This document shows, in pieces, positions 37,106 through 43,856 of a stretch of DNA of 64,000 nucleotides (position 1 is its first letter; each line of letters opens with the position of its first letter). The stretch spans positions 1 to 64,000 of the forward strand of contig CAYNTJ010000009.1 of assembly GCA_964400515.1 (NCBI GenBank). Direction: 5' to 3'. The position numbers were made by a program, and so were the translations under genes. The notes under the pieces were generated by a model that ran no database searches, was not told the origin of the DNA, and saw only the letters and a program-made list of their open reading frames with translations. This stretch comes from JAAYHV01 sp964400515 (GTDB taxonomy: Bacteria; Bacillota; Clostridia; Peptostreptococcales; Anaerovoracaceae).

Positions 37106-37477
37106 CTAACGCAGAAAGAAGTCCAGACCCTGCTGTTCCAGACGGATTTCGCCCTCCAGTGGGGAATAAATCGCAATGCCCAGCTGGTCCAGTCCCCGGA
37201 GAAATTCCAGCACTTGTGCTGTATCCCGTCCGATGCGGTCAAGCCTTTTCACGACTAATACATCCATTTGATTTTCATTTGCCGCCTTCTCAGTCTCCTG
37301 CAGACCGGAGCGGCTTAAATTTAGACCACTTCCCAGATCTTCTGCATAGCCAGCAACAACAAAGCCCATCTGCTCCGCATAATCATAGAGTTCTTCCTTC
37401 TGACTTTTCAAGGTGCCATGTGTATCTTCCGGAGCATCAATCCGGCAATAGAGCCAAGCACATAATTGTTCTTTCAT
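37106..37477 (-). CDS. Resolvase-domain-only protein without the catalytic serine
   Basis: 123 aa covering just the serine-recombinase catalytic fold. The strand that normally reads YxRVS reads LYCRIDAPED, so the nucleophile Ser is replaced by Asp. The other conserved part, VVKRLDRIGRDTAQ, is kept. With no DNA-binding domain and no nucleophile, it is unlikely to cut DNA. It could instead pair with the full recombinases to modulate them. A GGAG site (AACGGAGGGTTTTT) precedes the ATG. Confidence 0.85.
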   Translation of the reverse strand: MKEQLCAWLYCRIDAPEDTHGTLKSQKEELYDYAEQMGFVVAGYAEDLGSGLNLSRSGLQETEKAANENQMDVLVVKRLDRIGRDTAQVLEFLRGLDQLGIAIYSPLEGEIRLEQQGLDFFLR

Positions 37478-37514
37478 AAAAACCCTCCGTTCCGTATTTA
37501 ATTAAAAGCCGGAG

Positions 37515-37895
37515 CTACAACATCCGCAGCTCGGCTTCCGTTACTTGTTGATCTTCTTCATACAAAAGCTTCGTAAATTCATCTTCGTTGGCGGTCAGTA
37601 TCTCAGATGGCTCTTTTTCTCCCATCTGCATGGGTACCAGCTCTCTCAGGACTTCCTGCAGGAATGCTTGATCGGGGCACTGGTTGATGAACTCTCCAAA
37701 GGTATTTAAGATTAGTCTGTCTACCTGATCTGTCAGAACGATTTTATCTGTGTTTTCGCTATGAAGCATGATAAAATTTGCAATGTTTGCAGGGGAGTTC
37801 TCGAAATAAAAGACCTGACGCGTTCCGTCATAACCATATACATAGCCGACGGCCAGATCTTTTTCCAGCAATTCATTCAGTGATTTGTTGCTCAT
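37515..37895 (-). CDS. Conserved ICE hypothetical protein
   Basis: 126 aa starting MSNKSLNELLEK after AACGAGGAGGTAATGTT; the in-frame extension to 37988 lacks a ribosome binding site. It is acidic, with a YVYGYDGTRQVFYFE segment near the N-terminus and a C-terminal EEDQQVTEAEL tail. No known domain was recognised. Its place directly before the resolvase-like gene suggests a role in recombination control. Confidence 0.65.
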   Translation of the reverse strand: MSNKSLNELLEKDLAVGYVYGYDGTRQVFYFENSPANIANFIMLHSENTDKIVLTDQVDRLILNTFGEFINQCPDQAFLQEVLRELVPMQMGEKEPSEILTANEDEFTKLLYEEDQQVTEAELRML

Positions 37896-38377
37896 AACAT
37901 TACCTCCTCGTTGGTGTTTAATCTTACAAGGACGCGGCAGGATGGGAAAAGAGCAATAAAAATCCTGCCGCGTAGTTTCTAAGATCAAACGATCTCTTGT
38001 TCTTCATTTGGCTGCTTCTATTCGACACTACTTCCCGAAGCCAGGGCGGCAGCATAAAACGGCTTGTGGTCAGCAAGCCTCATAGGGATTTCACCTCTCC
38101 GTGGTTCTCACCGAGCTGCCCCCATTGCTTGAGTCTGTGGCTGGGCAGAAGTAGCTTTAACACTGTCCGTTTCATGGCGATACGGTCCACCATAGACCGT
38201 TTTTTGACCGGGCCTTGCCGCTCGTCGCCTTCGATGCCATCGGTTCGACGGATGTCTGTCACCCATCCGCAGGTAGTCTTGGCGCGCCCGTCAATGTCGC
38301 TGCCGCTCATCACGGCTGGACAGATCATGTATTTATGCTGTCGGATATGAAATTTTCAAAGAGCGAAAGAGGGATAG
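37896..38377. other. GC-rich stretch without a convincing gene
   Basis: About 480 bp, noticeably GC-richer than the flanking genes and full of short complementary segments. A minus-strand frame of 82 codons (38080-38328) exists but has no ribosome binding site and no recognisable family. A structured untranslated leader for the downstream recombination genes is possible. Confidence 0.4.
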
Positions 38378-38418
38378 AAAAAACCCCCTCACTTAATTGG
38401 CCGTTAAGTGAGAGGGTT
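38378..38418 (-). terminator. Strong intrinsic terminator after the sigma-like gene
   Basis: Minus strand stem CCCTCTCACTTAA/TTAAGTGAGGGGG with a 7-nt loop, followed by TTTTTT. It lies about 24 bp after the stop of the sigma-like gene. Confidence 0.92.
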
Positions 38419-38441
38419 CAGAACTAAAATTTTGAAATTTT

Positions 38442-38897
38442 TTAAATATCTATGCCCATCATCTTTCTGAGCTTTTCAAGGATTTTTTCCTGACGTTTAC
38501 CAACACCACGTTGCGTCATGCCAATCAATTCCCCATAACCTTGCTGGGTACCCCCATTGAAAAAGATATAGGAAATTAAAGCTTGATCCTCCATTGAAAG
38601 CCGCTCTATGCAAGACTTCATATCAGTTATCAGGGTGTCTTTGATTGCACGATCTTCCACGCTTTCGCTCTGATCTGAAAACTGGTAATTCTGTTCTTCA
38701 AGCCTATCGAGGGAATCTTCGCGGCTTGGAATGTATGAAACCGTTCCTTTCTCATAGTCGATGCTGCATCGTTCTGTTTTCAGATCATATCTACTGTACT
38801 TGATCTTCCGGTCAGATTGCTCCAACACCTCATAGATTTCTTCTTTCATGTTAGGGTATAGCTTCCTGTAATTGGTCCTTTTTTTGCCATCTTCCAT
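38442..38897 (-). CDS. Sigma-70-like factor of the conjugative element
   Basis: 151 aa. The N-terminal half is charged (MEDGKKRTNYRKLYPNM). The C-terminal part, with FNGGTQQGYGELIGMTQRGVGKRQEKILEKL, is a sigma region 4-like helix-turn-helix. Small sigma-like proteins of this size are common in clostridial conjugative elements, where they drive element promoters. A GGAGGACAAGCCT site precedes the start. It lies downstream of a c-di-GMP riboswitch with terminator, so its expression may depend on second-messenger level. Confidence 0.8.
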   Translation of the reverse strand: MEDGKKRTNYRKLYPNMKEEIYEVLEQSDRKIKYSRYDLKTERCSIDYEKGTVSYIPSREDSLDRLEEQNYQFSDQSESVEDRAIKDTLITDMKSCIERLSMEDQALISYIFFNGGTQQGYGELIGMTQRGVGKRQEKILEKLRKMMGIDI

Positions 38898-39055
38898 AAG
38901 GCTTGTCCTCCATTTCGTGATTTTTGAAATCCGGAAATGAAGAACAAGCGGAGGGGAACGGCATCCTATAGAGGCTAATGCTTTGTATAAAAAACAGAAA
39001 AAGCCCGCAATATGCCAATAGCAAATTACGGGCCATTCAATGTCCCAATCACTTG

Positions 39056-39205
39056 TTAACTGATTAATGTATTTAGTGTTGAAATTGCCGCGGAAAATTT
39101 CTTTATTTCGGGCCTCTTAGCAATGTCCTTTTTGAAATTCCCATTTTGTACCCCTTTCACAATGGGCAAAAATAAAAGACATGCTGACGAAAAAGCCCTA
39201 TTCAT
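39056..39205 (-). CDS. Possible 49-aa peptide under c-di-GMP riboswitch control
   Basis: Frame starting ATG at 39205: MNRAFSSACLLFLPIVKGV, then KKDIAKRPEIKKFSAAISTL. A hydrophobic N-terminal segment is followed by a basic region. It is the first frame after the riboswitch terminator on the same strand. The ribosome binding site is weak, so the call is tentative. Confidence 0.4.
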   Translation of the reverse strand: MNRAFSSACLLFLPIVKGVQNGNFKKDIAKRPEIKKFSAAISTLNTLIS

Positions 39206-39237
39206 AGCCTATGAAGCCATGAATTACACTAAAATAA

Positions 39238-39263
39238 TAACCCTGCCTAAAAGGGCAGGGTTA
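39238..39263 (-). terminator. Riboswitch terminator
   Basis: Stem AACCCTGCC/GGCAGGGTT with loop CTTTTA, followed on the minus strand by a T-rich tract (TTATTATTTT). It starts about 16 nt after the aptamer, where a riboswitch expression platform is expected. Confidence 0.85.
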
Positions 39264-39278
39264 TAGTATAGTTGTAAT

Positions 39279-39370
39279 CAGTTCGGTAACCAGGCAATCA
39301 TAGTGCTGCTGTCAGCAGTACCTTAGACCCTTGGCTTTGCGTCGCTGTCTTTTAACAGGTTTGCCCTTAT
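39279..39370 (-). promoter_or_regulatory. Class I cyclic di-GMP riboswitch (GEMM)
   Basis: The minus strand contains the ordered GEMM-I signature: AAGGGCAAACC, a short hairpin, GACGCAAAGCC, GGGTCTAAGG, a second hairpin (CTGCTG/CAGCAG) and TGATTGCCTGGTTACCG. The tetraloop/receptor-like parts and the conserved G/A positions that bracket c-di-GMP are present. It is followed by an intrinsic terminator, so ligand binding probably controls read-through into the sigma-like gene and perhaps the recombination genes. A diguanylate cyclase is encoded 2 kb away in the same element. Confidence 0.93.
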
Positions 39371-39716
39371 CGCTTTATATATTTTTTGTAAATTTCAGAC
39401 TAAAAAAATGAACTCCTTTCTTTTAAAAGCAACAATAAAATAGCGATTACAACGAAATTCTAGCTGCTATTTAAATTTTACAATATATTACATAGTATAT
39501 AATGTAAAATCTGGTCGATAATTGTTGTTCATAGAAAATTAATTTATTTTTTACATAAATGAATTTATCATCGAATCTGTCAAGCTATATAGACACTATC
39601 ATTGCAATGAAAGTCGGGCCACAAGCGAATTTTTCTGCCTATGACAGCTTTTTCAATGATTACTTTAAAAAACTCCCAGTAGTGAAGGGAGTTGCCGTTG
39701 TGGATAATTCAGGCAT

Positions 39717-39750
39717 AAAAAAACCACCTACCGTTGAAATCGGTAAGTGG
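39717..39750 (-). terminator. Terminator of XRE gene 39759-40082
   Basis: Minus strand stem CCACTTACCG/CGGTAGGTGG followed by seven T (39717-39723), 9 bp after the stop codon. Confidence 0.88.
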
Positions 39751-39758
39751 CCGCCGTT

Positions 39759-40082
39759 TTATCTCTGTTGCAGTCGGTTTATGTGGTTCAAAATCAATAG
39801 CACATCGCTGTCACTCAGCGTTCTCATCCCTTCTACAGCCTTTTGGATCAATTGCGGATTGGAGAGCCTGTTGTCAAAAAACTCTGCCGGGGTGATATCA
39901 AAATACTCGCAAATTGAAAAAAGCTCCGTTAACGGTGGGAGCGATTTTCCAGATGTGATATTGTAAATATAGCCTCTGCTGTGCCCCAGGTCATAACTCA
40001 ACTTATACTCCGATATTCCTTTTTGCAGTCTTAACTGTGTAATGCGGTCGCGTACGTATTTCTCATATTCATGCGTTAACAC
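39759..40082 (-). CDS. XRE-family repressor 1
   Basis: 107 aa with one HTH (GISEYKLSYDLGHSRGYIYNI). The start is set by GGAGGTGATTACA directly before GTG at 40082; the longer frame to 40106 would contain that site within the coding sequence. The C-terminal half (DITPAEFFDNR, TLSDSDVLLILNHI) is typical of small element repressors. It is monocistronic with its own terminator and divergent from a small plus-strand gene. Confidence 0.85.
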   Translation of the reverse strand: MLTHEYEKYVRDRITQLRLQKGISEYKLSYDLGHSRGYIYNITSGKSLPPLTELFSICEYFDITPAEFFDNRLSNPQLIQKAVEGMRTLSDSDVLLILNHINRLQQR

Positions 40083-40152
40083 TGTAATCACCTCCAAAAA
40101 TATCATAAGTGATAATTCGAGGCGATTAGTCCACGCATATATGTTGTTATGC

Positions 40153-40182
40153 TTGTAGTAGTCTAATGATATATGTTATAAT
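40153..40182 (+). promoter_or_regulatory. Possible sigma-A promoter for the 41-aa membrane peptide
   Basis: TTGTAG-N18-TATAAT on the plus strand, about 180 bp upstream of the small gene. The long leader makes the assignment uncertain. Confidence 0.4.
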
Positions 40183-40364
40183 CATACATAATATGAAAAT
40201 TTACACTTTTATAAGTGATTTCATCAAATATCCTTGGATGATGACATATTTGCTTGTTGCTCTGCCATTGGATTTCCAATAGAGTCCATGGACAAACCAT
40301 TGCAATCATCGCAACGTAATATACCGTTGCAGACAATACTAACATCGAGAAAGGAGAGGACCAT

Positions 40365-40490
40365 ATGCTGGGCTATGATTTTTTTCAGGCATCTCCAGAA
40401 GAGAAGCTGATCATTATTCTGTTCTTACTTGGAGCTCTAGCCGTTGTCGGAATTGCTTCCTTGGTTTCCAAGAGAAGGAAGAAAAACTAG
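40365..40490 (+). CDS. 41-aa single-pass membrane peptide
   Basis: MLGYDFFQASPEEKLII, a hydrophobic helix of about 20 residues (ILFLLGALAVVGIASLV), then a basic SKRRKKN tail, so N-out/C-in is predicted by the positive-inside rule. AAGGAGAGGACCAT precedes the ATG. It has no homology I recognise. It could be a toxin-like or membrane-signalling peptide of the control region. Confidence 0.6.
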   Translation: MLGYDFFQASPEEKLIIILFLLGALAVVGIASLVSKRRKKN

Positions 40491-40505
40491 CGATGTAACT
40501 CCCGG

Positions 40506-40841
40506 TTAGATTGAGTTCTCCATGTCTTTGTCGGTTAATGCACTGGCTGTGGCGTAAACCACACGTAAGTCATGGGACGTACATAAATGCAGTAGACGTT
40601 GGAGCTTATCCAGCATCTCTTCATTTTTTGCATTTATCGGAAAAAATGCCCCATCTACTGAAAAGTTCAGCGTAACGGCAATATTGTGGAGAAGCTCTAC
40701 TGATGGCATTCTGCTTCCGGATTCCAGCTGTTTGACGTGGACAGGCGTTACTTCAAGCAGTTCTGCCAGTTTCTCCTGGGTTAACTTGTTTTCCAAACGG
40801 GCATTGCGTATGGCGGCCCCAAATTCTTTTCGATTCAACAT
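40506..40841 (-). CDS. XRE-family repressor 2
   Basis: 111 aa with an N-terminal Cro/CI HTH (LTQEKLAELLEVTPVHVKQLESG). AAAGGAGGCTTAAAGTATATC precedes the ATG. It is divergent from the pseudo-receiver/diguanylate cyclase pair, whose promoter region contains repeated (A/T)ATACTTT / GAAAGTATA half-sites. It is therefore a likely repressor of c-di-GMP synthesis in the element. Confidence 0.85.
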   Translation of the reverse strand: MLNRKEFGAAIRNARLENKLTQEKLAELLEVTPVHVKQLESGSRMPSVELLHNIAVTLNFSVDGAFFPINAKNEEMLDKLQRLLHLCTSHDLRVVYATASALTDKDMENSI

Positions 40842-40890
40842 GATATACTTTAAGCCTCCTTTATAGTAATCTTAGAGAATACACTTTCAC

Positions 40891-40919
40891 TTGAAAATTA
40901 ACGGAAAGTATATTAAAAT
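40891..40919 (+). promoter_or_regulatory. Sigma-A promoter of the pseudo-receiver/diguanylate cyclase operon
   Basis: TTGAAA-N17-TAAAAT. The spacer contains GAAAGTATA (40904-40912), an inverted match to TATACTTT at 40844-40851 next to the divergent XRE gene, and ACACTTTC lies just upstream. These are candidate operators. Confidence 0.7.
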
Positions 40920-40995
40920 GTATTCTTATAGAATGCCATAAAGTAGGCAAGTTATACACAGCAGAATAACTCCTACGAAAGGAGGCGAAAAAGCC

Positions 40996-41502
40996 ATAAA
41001 TATCGAAGCAGAAAATACTTCCCCTCTTTGCGTTTTGATTTTGTCGGACCGACTATTGAATTATGCACAAAAGTTAGCCGATTATCTGACTTCAGCCGGG
41101 ATTCAGGTTGCTGCTCTCGCGACATCCAAAGAGCAGGCATTAATGTTTTGTGACGAGCGGATTGATTTTCTCATTATTGCGGGATACTTAAAGGACCGGA
41201 ATAATTATGGAGTCATCGAAGAGTGCAGGAGCCGGAGGCTCCCAGCTATCGCGGTGCAGTGGGCCATGCTGGACGCTCTGATCTCTGACTACTGCAGAAC
41301 GTATAAAATCCCGTTGCGATTTGAACGTACTCTGCCAATGGATGAATTCGTACTGTTCTTGTGGCGGCACCGCCCTTCACATTTGGTCCTTCCAGATGAG
41401 GAAAAACCGGCAATCCAGCGGGACACAAAACCCGCTGCCAAGCACCAGAAAATTTTTGTTTCAAGGATCATGACGTTTTTGCGGCATTGTTTATTTCCTT
41501 GA
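40996..41502 (+). CDS. Pseudo-receiver (REC-like) protein upstream of diguanylate cyclase
   Basis: The protein has a CheY-like pattern: a first strand PLCVLILSDRLL, alpha helix, then FLIIAGYLKD where the phospho-acceptor strand should be. The acceptor Asp is replaced, so phosphorylation is unlikely. The best ribosome binding site (GGAGG at 40981) points to a rare ATA codon at 40996. In-frame TTG codons at 41035 and 41041 are alternatives without a good site. The gene ends just before the GGDEF gene, and the pair is probably one operon. Confidence 0.65.
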   Translation: MNIEAENTSPLCVLILSDRLLNYAQKLADYLTSAGIQVAALATSKEQALMFCDERIDFLIIAGYLKDRNNYGVIEECRSRRLPAIAVQWAMLDALISDYCRTYKIPLRFERTLPMDEFVLFLWRHRPSHLVLPDEEKPAIQRDTKPAAKHQKIFVSRIMTFLRHCLFP

Positions 41503-41534
41503 CTTCAGCATTTTTTAAAAAGGAATCGAAAAGT

Positions 41535-42344
41535 ATGAAATTTAATAGTTTATCACAAGCAGTAGCATCCATTGGGATGCTACAAAAATATTATCCTGTT
41601 ATTCGTATTTGGGATGCCAGCCATATGCAAATGCTTTATGAAAGTGAAGAAACCGACAACCCCAAGGAGACTTCCATCCCATTTGAGGGATTTCTTGAAG
41701 CAACATTTTCTATCAGGGAAAATGGAAGCCTAATCGAAATCGTGACCAGCGTACCGATTACTATCAACGGTCAGACCTGCTTGCTGGAACTCATTCATCT
41801 CGGTGATAGGAGAACCGGCTCGACCTCGCTTGAGCATATGCAGAGGCTGACAATCACAGACTGTCTGACTGATTTATATAACCGCAGGTACATTGACGAA
41901 CAGCTGCCAATCGATTTAGAACGTACTTTCCGAAACAGCGATCCTGTTTCGTTCATATATGCGGATATCGATTATTTCAAAAAAGTCAATGACCAATATG
42001 GACATATTGCTGGCGATCACATTTTAAAAGAAGTTGCATCTGTATTTCTTGGACATATCCGAAGAAAGGACGGTTGGGTGGCCCGTTATGGCGGCGATGA
42101 ATTCCTGATTTGCCTACCCGAACTCAGCCGAAATACTGCCGTTCAAATAGCCAACCGGCTCCGTCGTGCTGTTGAAAGTAAAACTATTTACATCAATGAC
42201 ATCCAGCTAAAGGTTACCTGTAGCTTTGGCGTACAGACCATCTATAAAACAAGCGGTATCTATTCTGTCAACCAGGTCGTTGAAACAATAGACAAAAAAC
42301 TCTATCAAGCAAAGAAGAAAGGCAGAAATAAGGTCGTTATATGA
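41535..42344 (+). CDS. GGDEF diguanylate cyclase encoded by the element
   Basis: 269 aa from ATG at 41535, after AAAAGGAATCGAAAAGT. An N-terminal about 100 residues of unknown sensor type (PAS-like length) precede the GGDEF domain: DCLTDLYNRRY, IYADIDYFKKVND (metal-binding Asp) and the active site RYGGDEF (184-190). All catalytic residues look intact, so it should make c-di-GMP from two GTP. The place of the RxxD inhibitory site reads RKDG, so product inhibition may be weak. No transmembrane segment, so cytoplasmic. A class I c-di-GMP riboswitch lies 2 kb away. Confidence 0.93.
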   Translation: MKFNSLSQAVASIGMLQKYYPVIRIWDASHMQMLYESEETDNPKETSIPFEGFLEATFSIRENGSLIEIVTSVPITINGQTCLLELIHLGDRRTGSTSLEHMQRLTITDCLTDLYNRRYIDEQLPIDLERTFRNSDPVSFIYADIDYFKKVNDQYGHIAGDHILKEVASVFLGHIRRKDGWVARYGGDEFLICLPELSRNTAVQIANRLRRAVESKTIYINDIQLKVTCSFGVQTIYKTSGIYSVNQVVETIDKKLYQAKKKGRNKVVI

Positions 42345-42390
42345 ACAGCATCCGGAGAACAGCCGCAAAAAATATGCTCCAAGGAAATTA

Positions 42391-42431
42391 AAATCTCAGG
42401 AAGCCTTCGTTAGAAGCTGCCTGAGATTTTT
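42391..42431 (+). terminator. Terminator between diguanylate cyclase and XRE 3
   Basis: Stem AAATCTCAGG/CCTGAGATTT with TTTTT on the plus strand. A/T-rich on both sides, so it could serve the convergent XRE gene as well. Confidence 0.88.
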
Positions 42432-42437
42432 GCTGTA

Positions 42438-42779
42438 TTACCGGATGCGATTCCTCAAGGAATTTTTCAAGGCGGTAATCATATCTGCGATGATTCGTAT
42501 TTCCTGTTCGCTGCAATCCTGAACCGTCCTTGCGATTTCATTCTCAAAAACGGTCTTTGCCTTTTGAATGCTGTCGCACACAATCTCATCCAAGGACATA
42601 TTCAATGCGTTTGCGACCTGTACCAATGCCGGAAGGCTGACCTTTGTATTGCCGGTTTCAATATGACTCGTGTGTGTCATTGAAAGCCCGGCCAACTCTG
42701 CCAGCCGTTCCTGACTCATACCGATTCGGGCTCTCGCGTCTTTTATCCTCTGTCCAATAGCCTTATAGTCCAGTTCCAT
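42438..42779 (-). CDS. XRE-family repressor 3
   Basis: 113 aa. HTH in MSQERLAELAGLSMTHTSHIETG; the C-terminal part SLDEIVCDSIQKAKTVFENE suggests a dimerisation helix. It is convergent with the diguanylate cyclase gene and divergent from the SLOG-like gene, which it may regulate. Confidence 0.85.
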   Translation of the reverse strand: MELDYKAIGQRIKDARARIGMSQERLAELAGLSMTHTSHIETGNTKVSLPALVQVANALNMSLDEIVCDSIQKAKTVFENEIARTVQDCSEQEIRIIADMITALKNSLRNRIR

Positions 42780-42809
42780 AAACTCACCGTCCTTATTTTA
42801 ACTGATTAC

Positions 42810-42838
42810 TTGTATTGTATGCACAGTTGGCATATAAT
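42810..42838 (+). promoter_or_regulatory. Sigma-A promoter of the SLOG-like gene
   Basis: TTGTAT-N17-TATAAT, with the perfect -10 box about 50 bp upstream of the ATG. It lies in the divergent interval next to XRE 3. Confidence 0.75.
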
Positions 42839-42890
42839 GGAATAGCCTTTATGCACATTATGACCACATAATTAAAACGGGAGTGAAAAA

Positions 42891-43445
42891 ATGAATACGT
42901 TAGCTTGCGCGTTTGCAGGGTATGATCCATTACGTTTCCCTTTCGGGTACGACGAGGAGGACGATCTGTGTCAACAAATCAAAGCAACCCTGCTGATGCA
43001 AATCCTGGCTCTATACCAAAACGGAGTCACTGCTTTTTATTCGAACTGTGAGCCGGGCGCCCCTATGTGGGGTGCGGAGCTGATCCTTGGACTTCAGCGC
43101 CGGGTTCCCGATATTCAGCTTCATTGCGTGCTTCCTTATGAGGAACAGGCCACGAAATGGACGCCACAGCTTAGAAATCGCTATTTCTCGATTATAGAGA
43201 GAAGCACCTCCGAATACACGCTTTGCACTCATTACGAACATGACTGCTATCTATTGTGCAATAAATATCTTGTTAACCGCTCCAATTTCATACTCGCAGT
43301 CTATGATGATGATCCGGTCGTATACCGGATGGAACCTGTAAGCCACCTCGTTGCTTATGCCAAAAATAAAAACAGAGGGATCATCACCATACATCCGGAT
43401 ACCGGCTTACTTACGCCCATTACAATAACCCAAGGTCTGAAATAG
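42891..43445 (+). CDS. SLOG/DUF1273-like nucleotide-binding protein
   Basis: 184 aa. It begins with a strand and glycine turn (LACAFAGYDPLRF) and carries GVTAFYSNCEPGAPMWGAELILGLQ and NFILAVYDDDP, the Rossmann-like pattern of the YpsA/DUF1273 branch of the SLOG superfamily, which binds nucleotide-derived ligands. Cellular role is unknown; SLOG proteins in mobile elements are often sensors in stress or defence circuits (family knowledge). It follows GGGAGTGAAAAA. It is expressed from its own promoter and is isolated from the transfer operon. Confidence 0.75.
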   Translation: MNTLACAFAGYDPLRFPFGYDEEDDLCQQIKATLLMQILALYQNGVTAFYSNCEPGAPMWGAELILGLQRRVPDIQLHCVLPYEEQATKWTPQLRNRYFSIIERSTSEYTLCTHYEHDCYLLCNKYLVNRSNFILAVYDDDPVVYRMEPVSHLVAYAKNKNRGIITIHPDTGLLTPITITQGLK

Positions 43446-43582
43446 TTCATCCTTCTTGTTCTTTTTCTGTTGTTGAACACTCTTAGAGTGAGAGGTTCGC
43501 CTTCATGGTTCACCATGAACCCTTCCATGGTTCACGAAATGGGTAGACTTTTCCCTTGGTGTGAAAATATATTTTTCCCCTG

Positions 43583-43852
43583 TCAACTAGTATCTGACTT
43601 TCTCAGATAGAACATGTTGCTGCTCTTTCCGCCGTTTTCCCGCCAACGCTGTTCTTTACGGAGATATCCGCTCTTTTCCAAGTCGGCAAGCGCGCGCTTG
43701 ACGGTACTCCGGGACAGCTTCAACTCTCTGGCGATGGTACCAATCGCCGGATAGCATTTACCTTCCTTGTCGGATCGGTCGGAAAGATACATATAGACGG
43801 CTCTTGCACGGTGTGGCAGTTCGGAGGAATAAAGCGAGGTAAAGTACCCCAT
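43583..43852 (-). CDS. Small winged-HTH protein at the end of the transfer operon
   Basis: 89 aa from MGYFTSLYSSEL, preceded by AAGGGGGTGACGCT. A winged-helix domain is evident: CYPAIGTIARELKLSRSTVKRALADLEKSGYL contains the recognition helix, as in HTH_36 and replication-initiator-like proteins of plasmids and ICEs. It lies 4 bp after virD4. It may regulate transfer genes or act at an origin. Confidence 0.75.
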   Translation of the reverse strand: MGYFTSLYSSELPHRARAVYMYLSDRSDKEGKCYPAIGTIARELKLSRSTVKRALADLEKSGYLRKEQRWRENGGKSSNMFYLRKSDTS

Positions 43853-43856
43853 AGCG

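Noticed and set aside
38080..38328. 82-codon minus-strand frame in the GC-rich stretch
   Set aside because: No ribosome binding site and no recognisable family; more likely a chance open frame in GC-rich DNA.
39559..39720. Plus-strand frame opening MNLSSNLSSYIDTIIAMK that recalls the start of a tyrosine recombinase
   Set aside because: It soon runs into the terminator and antisense strand of the XRE gene, has no ribosome binding site and no catalytic domain. Similarity is too weak to call a remnant.
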